From positions 1 through 6,126 of the forward strand of contig CAAGIT010000181.1 in assembly GCA_900769995.1 (NCBI GenBank): 6,126 nucleotides of DNA. Reading direction: 5' to 3'. Within the stretch, counting starts at the first letter, position 1; the number at the start of each line of letters is the position of its first letter. The notes beneath the pieces were generated by a model that saw only the letters and a program-made list of their open reading frames with translations, had not been told where the DNA came from and made no database searches. This DNA is from an uncultured Oscillospiraceae bacterium. GTDB lineage: Bacteria; Bacillota; Clostridia; Oscillospirales; Oscillospiraceae. This document shows positions 1 through 5,815 of this stretch, piece by piece. A program made the position numbers and the translations under genes.

Positions 1-21
1 ATAAAGGAGGTCAAAGAGACT

Positions 22-1146
22 ATGAGCGAAATCATCAATGTTGACGGAGTTGCAGAGGAGAGCTTTGAAGCGCTTCTGGAGAACTCCATCAAGACTTTAA
101 ATACAGGAGATAAGGTTCTCGGCACCGTTACCGCGATCGGTACCACCGAAGTTCAGGTTGACCTGGGCACGAAGCATGCCGGCTACATCCCGTATGACGA
201 AGTCAGCGCAGATCCCACTGTTAAGCCTGAGGATGTTCTGAAGGTCGGCGACGAGATCGAAGTGTTTGTCGTTCGCGTGAACGATCAGGAGGGCACCGTT
301 CAGCTCAGCCGCAAGAAGCTTGAGGGTATGAAGGTTTGGGACGACATGGAAGCAGCTTGTGAGAACAAGACTGTCGTCGAGGGCGTCATCACCGAAGAGA
401 ACAAGGGCGGCGTTGTCGCAAACGTCAAGGGCGTTCGCGTATTTATCCCCGCATCCCAGACCGGTATTGCCAAGGGCGGCGATCTTGCCAGCCTGAAGGG
501 TCAGACCGTTCAGATGAAGCTGACCGAGTTCAACCGCGCTCGCCGCAGAGTTGTCGGTTCCATTCGTGACGTGAACAGAGAAGCTCGCCGCGCAGCGGTT
601 GAGAAGATTTGGTCCGAGATCGAGGTCGGCAAGAAGTACACCGGTACGGTCAAGTCCCTGACCAGCTACGGCGCATTTGTTGACATCGGCGGCGTTGACG
701 GCATGGTTCACATCTCCGAGCTGTCCTGGGGCCGCATCAAGACTCCCGATGAGGTCGTCAAGGTTGGCGATACCATCGATGTCTTCGTTATCAAGTTCGA
801 CGCTGAGAAGCGTAAGATCTCTCTGGGCTACAAGACTCCCGAGATGAATCCGTGGAACCAGTTCTGCGCCAAGTACTCTGTCGGCGACACGCTGAACGTC
901 AAGATCGTCAAGATCGTTGATTTCGGTGCATTCGCAGAGATCCTGCCCGGCGTTGACGGCCTGATCCACATTTCCCAGGTTGCCGATCACCGCGTTGACA
1001 AGGTTTCCGATGCTCTGACCGAGGGTCAGGAAGTCGAAGCCAAGCTCATCGACGTTGACAACGACCGCAAGCGTATCTCCCTGTCCATCCGTGCTCTGCT
1101 CGAGCCGGCTGCAGAGGAAGAAGAAACCGCGGAAGACGCTGAATAA
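22..1146 (+). CDS. rpsA: Ribosomal protein S1-like RNA-binding protein (four S1 domains)
   Basis: This 374-residue cytoplasmic protein is built almost entirely of S1 (OB-fold) RNA-binding repeats, at roughly residues 28-97, 115-183, 201-271 and 287-357. Repeats 3 and 4 are textbook, with YGAFVDIGGVDGMVHISEL (about 216-234) and FGAFAEILPGVDGLIHISQ (about 301-319), each ending in a KRKISL or RKRISLS strand. Repeats 1 and 2 are more divergent. The C-terminus is an acidic Glu/Ala tail. Proteobacterial S1 has six repeats; four is the usual form in Firmicutes, where the protein is related to B. subtilis YpfD and in some clostridia is fused to IspH; no IspH part is present here. In the family it binds mRNA and can assist translation initiation, but how tightly the Firmicute form binds the ribosome is uncertain. 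The start is supported by AAAGGAGG at 3-10, 11 bases before the ATG. Codon choice (AAG, CGC/CGT, GTC/GTT) looks like that of a highly expressed gene. Its promoter lies outside the window. Confidence 0.93.
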   Translation: MSEIINVDGVAEESFEALLENSIKTLNTGDKVLGTVTAIGTTEVQVDLGTKHAGYIPYDEVSADPTVKPEDVLKVGDEIEVFVVRVNDQEGTVQLSRKKLEGMKVWDDMEAACENKTVVEGVITEENKGGVVANVKGVRVFIPASQTGIAKGGDLASLKGQTVQMKLTEFNRARRRVVGSIRDVNREARRAAVEKIWSEIEVGKKYTGTVKSLTSYGAFVDIGGVDGMVHISELSWGRIKTPDEVVKVGDTIDVFVIKFDAEKRKISLGYKTPEMNPWNQFCAKYSVGDTLNVKIVKIVDFGAFAEILPGVDGLIHISQVADHRVDKVSDALTEGQEVEAKLIDVDNDRKRISLSIRALLEPAAEEEETAEDAE

Positions 1147-1149
1147 TGC

Positions 1150-1196
1150 AAAATAATAACGGGGTCAGTCCTCTTTGGACTGACCCCGTTATTTTT
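1150..1196. terminator. Bidirectional intrinsic terminator between convergent genes
   Basis: A 17-bp perfect inverted repeat (1155-1171 paired with 1177-1193, GC-rich core GGGGTCAGTCC) closes a 5-base loop TCTTT. On the + strand it runs into TTTTT at 1192-1196. On the - strand the complement of AAAA at 1150-1153 gives a T-run just past the stem. It fills nearly all of the 48-bp gap between the S1 gene stop (1144-1146) and the stop of the opposing small gene (1195-1197), so it very probably terminates both transcripts. Confidence 0.92.
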
Positions 1197-1443
1197 ATGC
1201 GTTCTTCGCGGCAAGCAAAGCCTTTGCAAACTGGTCCGGACAGGATGTGGACTTCATGCCGCATCTTACGCCCTCCAAGCGGGCGATCAGCTCGTCGGCG
1301 GGCATTCCCTCTGCAAGCTTTGCGATACCCTGCAAATTGCCGTTGCAGCCGCCGATAAAGCGGACGTTGGAAACGATGCCGTCGTTGATGTCATACAGGA
1401 TCTTGGAAGAACAGACACCGCTGGTCTTGTATTCGTAATGCAT
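1195..1443 (-). CDS. Small four-cysteine TSCPD-domain protein (TIGR03905-like), unknown function
   Basis: This 82-residue protein ends with the signature TSCPD (residues 66-70) and has exactly four cysteines, C11, C33, C61 and C68, in contexts SGVCS, GGCNGN, RCG and TSCPD. This pattern matches the TIGR03905 family of small four-Cys proteins, which resemble the zinc-binding C-terminal domain of some ribonucleotide reductases. A structural zinc site is the likely reading, but the cellular role is unknown and no RNR gene is nearby. The chosen ATG (complement of 1441-1443) has AAAGGAG seven bases upstream (complement of 1451-1457). An in-frame ATG nine codons earlier (complement of 1468-1470) overlaps the TATAAT of the promoter, so it cannot be in the transcript from that promoter. 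The gene is monocistronic, converges on the S1 gene through a shared terminator, and diverges from the tepA-like gene. Confidence 0.85.
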   Translation of the reverse strand: MHYEYKTSGVCSSKILYDINDGIVSNVRFIGGCNGNLQGIAKLAEGMPADELIARLEGVRCGMKSTSCPDQFAKALLAAKNA

Positions 1444-1450
1444 AGTGATA

Positions 1451-1457
1451 CTCCTTT
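1451..1457 (-). promoter_or_regulatory. Ribosome binding site fixing the TSCPD gene start
   Basis: On the - strand the bases read AAAGGAG, seven bases before the ATG at the complement of 1441-1443. The site selects the 82-residue start over the longer 91-residue reading, whose ATG has no such site. Confidence 0.85.
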
Positions 1458-1468
1458 GTTTTTTTCTC

Positions 1469-1496
1469 ATTATATCAAATTCAGCGTGAATTGCAA
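1469..1496 (-). promoter_or_regulatory. Sigma-A-type promoter with extended -10 for the TSCPD gene
   Basis: On the - strand a -35-like TTGCAA (complement of 1491-1496) is followed by a 16-base spacer and a perfect TATAAT (complement of 1469-1474), with TGA just before it forming an extended -10 TGnTATAAT. Transcription would begin near 1462, giving a leader of about 20 bases that still contains the AAAGGAG site. This is seen by eye in the sequence; the exact start site is inferred. Confidence 0.85.
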
Positions 1497-1548
1497 GTAC
1501 AACGTTTTAGAAATCGAGGAATTGCAAATACTACCTTCAAATGAATTT

Positions 1549-1553
1549 GGAGG
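1549..1553 (+). promoter_or_regulatory. Ribosome binding site for the tepA-like gene
   Basis: GGAGG lies seven bases before the ATG at 1561 and four bases before the adjacent ATG at 1558. The spacing favours 1561. It also argues against the open frame's earlier ATG at 1438, which would run through the divergent promoter and overlap the start of the opposing gene. Confidence 0.8.
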
Positions 1554-1560
1554 TCATATG

Positions 1561-2238
1561 ATGGAGGAACAGCAGAGCAGGCAAAACGAGCGTTTGGAGG
1601 AGCTTGGCGCAGGTTTGACAAAGACGGATCGTGGCTGTATTTATACACTGACGATCATCGGTCAAATTGAGGGACATCAGGTTGCGCCGGATACGGTAAA
1701 GACAACGAAATATGAGCACGTTCTGCCTTTGCTTGCGACGATCGAGGAGAGCGAGGAGATCGACGGACTGCTTTTGCTTTTGAATACGGTAGGCGGTGAT
1801 ATTGAAGCAGGCTTGGCAATTTCCGAGCTGATCGCGGGAATGCAGAAGCCGACCGTATCGCTGGTTTTGGGCGGCAGTCATTCCATCGGTATCCCGCTTG
1901 CGGTTTCGGCAAAAAAGAGCATGATCGCACCGACGGCGAGCATGATGATCCATCCTGTGCGCATGAGCGGCGTGGTAGTCGGCGCACCGGCGACGTATCA
2001 TTATTTTCAACGGATCCAGGAACAGATCACGGACTTCGTGACGGCAAATTCCAAGATCAGCCCGGAGAAATTCTCGGAATATATGATGGCAACTGGTCAG
2101 ATCGCAACCGATGTCGGCACGATCGTATACGGCAGAGAAGCGGTTGAAAGCGGCTTGATTGATTGCCTGGGCAGCTTGCATGATGCACTCGACGAGCTGC
2201 ACCGCATGATCTCCGAAAAGAAAAACCGTCAGGAATAA
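1561..2238 (+). CDS. tepA: TepA-type ClpP-fold serine peptidase homologue
   Basis: This 225-residue protein has the ClpP/crotonase fold signature. NTVGGD (about 75-80) matches the NSPGG oxyanion-strand motif of ClpP. GGSHSIG (104-110) aligns with GQAASMG, putting the nucleophile at Ser108. MMIHP (128-132) supplies His131. REAVESGLID near the C-terminus (192-201) matches the conserved EAxxxGLID tail. The third triad residue is less clear: the position aligned to ClpP Asp171 is a Gly, and the nearest acidic residue is Asp184, two positions earlier. The family includes B. subtilis TepA (YmfB), a ClpP-like cytoplasmic protein named for enhancing translocation, encoded just upstream of spoIIIE; a spoIIIE/ftsK gene also follows here, one gene further on. 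No signal peptide or membrane segment is seen; the N-terminus is Glu/Gln-rich. The start at 1561 was chosen from GGAGG spacing; 1558 would add only one Met. I found no convincing sigma-A promoter in the 117-bp divergent gap. Housekeeping ClpP is a less likely identity given the divergent motifs. Confidence 0.85.
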   Translation: MEEQQSRQNERLEELGAGLTKTDRGCIYTLTIIGQIEGHQVAPDTVKTTKYEHVLPLLATIEESEEIDGLLLLLNTVGGDIEAGLAISELIAGMQKPTVSLVLGGSHSIGIPLAVSAKKSMIAPTASMMIHPVRMSGVVVGAPATYHYFQRIQEQITDFVTANSKISPEKFSEYMMATGQIATDVGTIVYGREAVESGLIDCLGSLHDALDELHRMISEKKNRQE

Positions 2239-2248
2239 ACGAAAAGTT

Positions 2249-2278
2249 GTAGTATTTTCTTTCGATATATGTTATAAT
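2249..2278 (+). promoter_or_regulatory. Extended -10 promoter driving the uppP-like/spoIIIE unit
   Basis: A perfect TATAAT at 2273-2278 is preceded by TG at 2270-2271, giving TGTTATAAT, an extended -10. No good -35 stands at 17-18 bases; TTGTAG at 2247-2252 is 20 bases away. Extended -10 promoters tolerate a weak -35. Transcription would begin near 2285, leaving a leader of about 65 bases before the TTG start at 2350. No terminator is seen after the tepA-like gene, so read-through from upstream is also possible. Confidence 0.7.
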
Positions 2279-2309
2279 GGACTCCGAATGTACAGAATGT
2301 AGGGAACTC

Positions 2310-2324
2310 CGGCGGTATCCGCCG
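2310..2324 (+). other. Short GC-rich hairpin in the leader of the uppP-like gene
   Basis: CGGCGG (2310-2315) pairs with CCGCCG (2319-2324) around a TAT loop, a 6-bp all-GC stem lying between the predicted transcription start and the ribosome binding site. It has no T-run, so it is not an intrinsic terminator. It could stabilise the 5' end or tune translation, but no known riboswitch class is recognisable and it may be incidental. Confidence 0.4.
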
Positions 2325-2334
2325 TGGGATAGAC

Positions 2335-2341
2335 AGAGGAG
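2335..2341 (+). promoter_or_regulatory. Ribosome binding site supporting a TTG start
   Basis: AGAGGAG lies eight bases before the TTG at 2350. The first in-frame ATG would be deep inside the gene (Met36), after the conserved first motif, so this site decides in favour of the TTG codon. Confidence 0.8.
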
Positions 2342-2349
2342 ACTGCAAT

Positions 2350-3189
2350 TTGGAAGTTTGGGAATCGATCCTTTATGGGCTTGTCGGCGGAATATCGGAG
2401 CTGCTGCCGATCTCTTTTTCGGGTCATATTGCCGTAGTGCGTGAGATTTTCGGGATGTCCGCACTGAATGAAGCCGGCGGATACTATATTCGTTTGATGA
2501 TTTGTTTGGGCGTGATCCTTGCGATTCGACTGGCGTTTTCGGAAGAGGTGCGTGAGCTTGGCAATGCGGTGGGCACGATCACCGGTTTGAAGCGCGTCAG
2601 ACGGCGCGACCGTCCGAATGCCGCACGATGCCGAAGCGTTATGTTGGGGCTGTTTGCACTGATACCGATGCTGCTGTCGCTGATCTTTACGGCGAGAGCG
2701 GAGCGAATCAGCCGGCTGCCGTATATCGCTCTGTTCTTTCTTCTAAATGGCACGCTGATCTTTTTTGCCTGCCGCAGAGCTGCGGGGAAAAAACAGGAAA
2801 AACAGGTGCTCCTGTCGGATATGCTGATGATCGGTTTTGCACGGATGCTCTCCGTATTTCCGGGGCTTTCGTCGGTTGGCAGCTCGGTTTTTGTCGGTAA
2901 TCTGCGCGGTCTTTCCGCGTCCTATAACCTCCGACTGACCTATCTGCTGTCGATGACGTTTGAGATCTGCGCTCTGGTATACCATCTGCTGCGCGCGGTG
3001 ATTTACGGGAGCTTCCATGCGGGTCTTTGGCTTCCGATGCTGCTTACACTGATTTTTTCTACCGTAACAGGCTATCTGGCGATCCAGTATGTCCGTTATC
3101 TACTCAATCATGGAAAGTTCCATTTCTTTGCCTATTATTGCTGGGATGCAGCGGCGGTTGTATTGGTTCTTTCGCTCATCAATTTGTAA
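2350..3189 (+). CDS. UppP/BacA-family membrane protein with degenerate active site
   Basis: This 279-residue polytopic membrane protein has the length and motif layout of undecaprenyl-diphosphate phosphatase (UppP/BacA), which dephosphorylates the C55 lipid carrier for wall synthesis. Motif 1, GGISELLPISFSGH (13-26), corresponds to EGLTEFLPVSSTGH of E. coli BacA; motif 2, FPGLSSVGSS (170-179), corresponds to PGFSRSGST. Retained equivalents are Glu17 (BacA E21), His26 (H30) and Ser174 (S173). Lost are BacA E17 (Gly13), S27 (Phe23), R174 (Ser175) and T178 (Ser179); the usual Gln before motif 2 is Arg165. Hydrophobic segments lie near 45-63, 96-114, 122-141, 193-214, 224-247 and 262-279, with motif 1 and motif 2 in the shallow helices typical of the fold. 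A basic cytoplasmic-type loop (81-95) is rich in Arg. The TTG start is supported by AGAGGAG and by motif 1 lying immediately after it. The gene ends 15 bp before the translocase start, so the two are probably cotranscribed. Family membership is fairly sure; phosphatase activity is doubtful. Confidence 0.82.
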   Translation: MEVWESILYGLVGGISELLPISFSGHIAVVREIFGMSALNEAGGYYIRLMICLGVILAIRLAFSEEVRELGNAVGTITGLKRVRRRDRPNAARCRSVMLGLFALIPMLLSLIFTARAERISRLPYIALFFLLNGTLIFFACRRAAGKKQEKQVLLSDMLMIGFARMLSVFPGLSSVGSSVFVGNLRGLSASYNLRLTYLLSMTFEICALVYHLLRAVIYGSFHAGLWLPMLLTLIFSTVTGYLAIQYVRYLLNHGKFHFFAYYCWDAAAVVLVLSLINL

Positions 3190-3204
3190 ACGGGAGGATT
3201 TGCT

Positions 3205-5739
3205 ATGGCTTCCAAACCAACAAATAGGAAAAATACACAGAAAAAGAGCCAAGCACAGAAGTCTCAGATGAACAACCGTCGGGAGATGACGGGACTGATT
3301 TGCATTGCGTTGGCGCTGCTGGGATTCTTGTGTTATTTTAATACCGATGCCTTTCTGCTGTCACCGCTGACGAAGCTGATCGGCGGTCTGTTCGGACAGC
3401 TCGGACGTTACATACTGCCCTTGGTTTTGGTTTATACCGCGCTGATTCTGTTTAAGAGTAAGGACAAGCCGGTGGCATTGCGTATTTTCGCCACAATTAG
3501 CATAGCAGTTACGCTTTCTGCAATCATGCACCTGATCGTTGAAATATTCGGCGGCGAGATCGAAATGAGAGTTCATGTGCTTTATGGCGGCGGACAGCAC
3601 TGGCAGACCGGCGGCGTAATTCCGGGCGGGCTGGCGGAGCTGCTGGAAAAGGCGATCACGAAGGTCGGTGCAATGCTTGCGCTGATCGTTCTGCTGATCA
3701 TTCAGGTCTTTGCCTGTATGCGCATTACGATCAACGGCCTGATCACAGCGGTGAAGAATCTTCCGCGCGAAGAAGTGGAAGAGGAAGAAGTCGATCCGGC
3801 AGAGCGTCTTGTCACACGCGTGACGAACCAGCGCCAAAAGCATCTTCAGAAGAAGCGTAAGCCAGCGGACATCGATTTACCGGTGGATGACCCTCCGCTG
3901 CTGGAAGACGCAAAAAAGACAAAAAACGGCAAAAAGAACCGGTCGCCGGTAGATTACCTTGAGGAGCAGGAAACCGGAGAGAAGAAAGCGCCCGCTTATT
4001 CAGAGAGCAGACAGGTGACGATCGATGAGATCGAGCTGCATGATCCAGAACCGGCTCCGGAGCGCAAACCCAGCGTAAAAATGCAGCCTGTTGTTCCGGT
4101 TGAGCCGGCTCCGATTGAGGCTGAGCAGCAGCCGAAGCCGGAAAAGCCGGAACCCGAGAAACTAAAGAAGGGCGAAGCAGAAGCTACGGCACAGGAAATT
4201 TCCCAGGAAATTGAGAAAAAAGTGGAAGAAATGCCGGTGCAGGAATATCAGTTTCCGTCTGTGTCCCTGCTCGATCTGCGCAGACAAGGGGCCTTTGACG
4301 GCACGGCAGAGATGCGCGAGAATTCCAAGCGGCTTGCGGATACTTTGGAGAGCTTCGGTATCGAGCCGCATATTGTCGATGTGATCCGCGGCCCGTCCAT
4401 TACGCGCTATGAGTTGGAGCTTGACCGTGGCGTAAAGCTGTCGAAGCTCACGAATCTTGCGGATGATATTGCGCTCGCTTTGGGCGCGACCGGTGTCCGA
4501 ATCTCAGCAATTCCGGAAAAGATTTCGGTTGTGGGCATTGAGGTGCCGAATAAGACCGTGAATAAGGTCTATGCCCGTGAGGTCATTGACTCCAAGACCT
4601 TCCGCGAAAGCAAGTCTAAGCTTTCCTTTGCCGTCGGTAAGGACATCAGCGGCAACTGCATCGTGGGCGATATTGCCAAGCTTCCGCATATGCTGATCGC
4701 GGGCACGACCGGCTCGGGCAAATCGGTGTGTATGAACACGCTGATTCTGTCGCTGCTTTATAAGGCGAAGCCCGATGAGGTCAAGCTCATCATGGTCGAC
4801 CCGAAGATGGTCGAACTGGGTGTCTACAACGGCATTCCGCAGCTTCTGATCCCGGTTGTGACCGACCCCAAAAAGGCAGCAGGTGCCTTGCAGTGGGCGG
4901 TTACGGAGATGATGCGCCGCTATCGGCTGATGTCCGAGGAGGGCGTGCGCGATTTGGAATCCTATAACAAGTCGATCCAAAGCGATCCGGATCAGAAGCC
5001 GATGCCTCAGATCGTCGTGGTCATCGATGAGCTGGCGGACTTGATGCTGGTTGCCGCGAAGGAAGTGGAAGAATCGATCTGCCGCATCGCGCAGATGGGT
5101 CGTGCTTCCGGCATCCATCTCGTCATTGCGACCCAACGTCCGTCTTCGGATGTGATTACGGGTCTGATGAAGGCGAATATCCCGTCGAGAATTGCGTTTG
5201 CCGTATCCTCCGCGATGGAATCGCGTATCATTCTGGATACCCCCGGTGCGGAAAAGCTCGTCGGTAAGGGCGATATGCTCTTTGCACCGCTCGGTCAGGG
5301 CAAGCCCAAGCGCGTACAGGGCTGCTTTATCACCGATGAGGAGGTTCAGGCGGTCGTATCCGCGATCAAGGCGCAATCGACCAGCGAATACTCCGATGAG
5401 GTCCTCGAGCACATCGAAAAGAACGCTGAGCAGAGCGGAAAGTCTGCCGGTTCGGCAGATAACAGCCGTTCGGCGGATTCTGCGGGTGACGAGATGCTTC
5501 CGGCAGCGGTCGAGGTCGTCTTGGAAATGGGCCAGGCATCTGTCTCTATGCTCCAACGGCGGCTGAAGCTGGGCTATGCCCGCGCGGCACGCATCGTGGA
5601 TGAGATGGAGGAGCGTGGCATTGTTGGCCCCTTCGAGGGAGCAAAGCCGCGACAGATTCTCATCACACGCGAGCAGTGGGAGCAGATGCAGAACGGCACC
5701 TATGACCCCAATCCGCCCGTAGAGGAGGAAATTCCATAA
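3205..5739 (+). CDS. spoIIIE: FtsK/SpoIIIE-family septal DNA translocase
   Basis: This 844-residue protein is a full-length FtsK/SpoIIIE ATPase, which forms hexameric motors at the septum and pumps trapped chromosome DNA across it during division or sporulation. The N-terminus is basic, followed by about four membrane helices (near 30-46, 68-84, 92-115, 153-172). A charged Lys/Glu/Pro-rich linker runs from about 187 to 345. The alpha domain covers about 348-450. The beta motor domain carries Walker A GTTGSGKS (500-507, Lys506) and Walker B VVVIDELADLM (604-614, Asp608/Glu609), with the family motif IATQRPSSDVITG (641-653). After a Ser/Ala-rich spacer (about 740-760), a gamma winged-helix domain (763-820) contains SMLQRRLKLGYARAARIVDEMEERGIVG, the DNA-orienting module. 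The start is supported by GGGAGG at 3192-3197, seven bases before the ATG. B. subtilis SpoIIIE is 787 residues, so length fits, with a longish linker. Whether it acts as vegetative FtsK or sporulation SpoIIIE cannot be read from sequence alone; the tepA-like gene nearby favours SpoIIIE. Confidence 0.96.
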   Translation: MASKPTNRKNTQKKSQAQKSQMNNRREMTGLICIALALLGFLCYFNTDAFLLSPLTKLIGGLFGQLGRYILPLVLVYTALILFKSKDKPVALRIFATISIAVTLSAIMHLIVEIFGGEIEMRVHVLYGGGQHWQTGGVIPGGLAELLEKAITKVGAMLALIVLLIIQVFACMRITINGLITAVKNLPREEVEEEEVDPAERLVTRVTNQRQKHLQKKRKPADIDLPVDDPPLLEDAKKTKNGKKNRSPVDYLEEQETGEKKAPAYSESRQVTIDEIELHDPEPAPERKPSVKMQPVVPVEPAPIEAEQQPKPEKPEPEKLKKGEAEATAQEISQEIEKKVEEMPVQEYQFPSVSLLDLRRQGAFDGTAEMRENSKRLADTLESFGIEPHIVDVIRGPSITRYELELDRGVKLSKLTNLADDIALALGATGVRISAIPEKISVVGIEVPNKTVNKVYAREVIDSKTFRESKSKLSFAVGKDISGNCIVGDIAKLPHMLIAGTTGSGKSVCMNTLILSLLYKAKPDEVKLIMVDPKMVELGVYNGIPQLLIPVVTDPKKAAGALQWAVTEMMRRYRLMSEEGVRDLESYNKSIQSDPDQKPMPQIVVVIDELADLMLVAAKEVEESICRIAQMGRASGIHLVIATQRPSSDVITGLMKANIPSRIAFAVSSAMESRIILDTPGAEKLVGKGDMLFAPLGQGKPKRVQGCFITDEEVQAVVSAIKAQSTSEYSDEVLEHIEKNAEQSGKSAGSADNSRSADSAGDEMLPAAVEVVLEMGQASVSMLQRRLKLGYARAARIVDEMEERGIVGPFEGAKPRQILITREQWEQMQNGTYDPNPPVEEEIP

Positions 5740-5740
5740 G

Positions 5741-5761
5741 ACACATCATCTTCGGATGTGT
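5741..5761 (+). other. Weak hairpin after the translocase gene
   Basis: ACACATC (5741-5747) pairs with GATGTGT (5755-5761), a 7-bp stem with a 7-base loop starting two bases after the translocase stop codon. It is followed by GAATAAATTT, not a clean T-run, so it is at best a weak or partial terminator. The 76-bp gap (5740-5815) otherwise holds a 5-bp hairpin TCTGA/TCAGA at 5780-5793 and the AGGAGG site at 5802-5807. No convincing promoter is visible, so the next gene may be read through from the spoIIIE operon. Confidence 0.35.
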
Positions 5762-5815
5762 GAATAAATTTGCGTTGCATCTGAGTGTTCAGAGCGACAG
5801 CAGGAGGTAATTAAA

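Noticed and set aside
97..990. Long 297-codon open frame on the minus strand inside the S1 gene
   Set aside because: It is antisense to a clear S1-domain gene, its translation matches no recognisable family, and there is no RBS-promoter arrangement. Strong codon bias of the S1 gene readily leaves such open antisense frames.
1046..1358. Short open frames on both strands running across the terminator near 1146-1200
   Set aside because: They read through the palindrome and overlap real genes in other frames; none has an RBS or a recognisable product.
1515..1548. Possible sigma-H-like elements AGGAATT and GAAT upstream of the tepA-like gene
   Set aside because: The spacing between the two elements is about 16 bases, longer than the expected 11-12, and the second element abuts the ribosome binding site.
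1438..1560. N-terminal extension of the tepA-like frame back to the ATG at 1438
   Set aside because: The stretch covers the divergent promoter and the start of the opposite gene, has no RBS at 1438, and a good GGAGG serves the ATG at 1561.
2285..2349. Mini-ykkC/guanidine-type riboswitch in the uppP-like leader
   Set aside because: There is only one short hairpin, with a TAT loop, and no paired ACGR-type loops.
4504..5556. Long 350-codon open frame on the minus strand inside the translocase gene
   Set aside because: It lies opposite the highly conserved FtsK motor and gamma domains, and its translation is rich in Arg/His/Asp without any domain pattern. It is a shadow.
5740..5815. Riboswitch before the ECF S component gene
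   Set aside because: The gap is only 76 bases, with two small unrelated stems and no conserved core of the TPP, FMN, cobalamin, preQ1 or THF classes that I can recognise.
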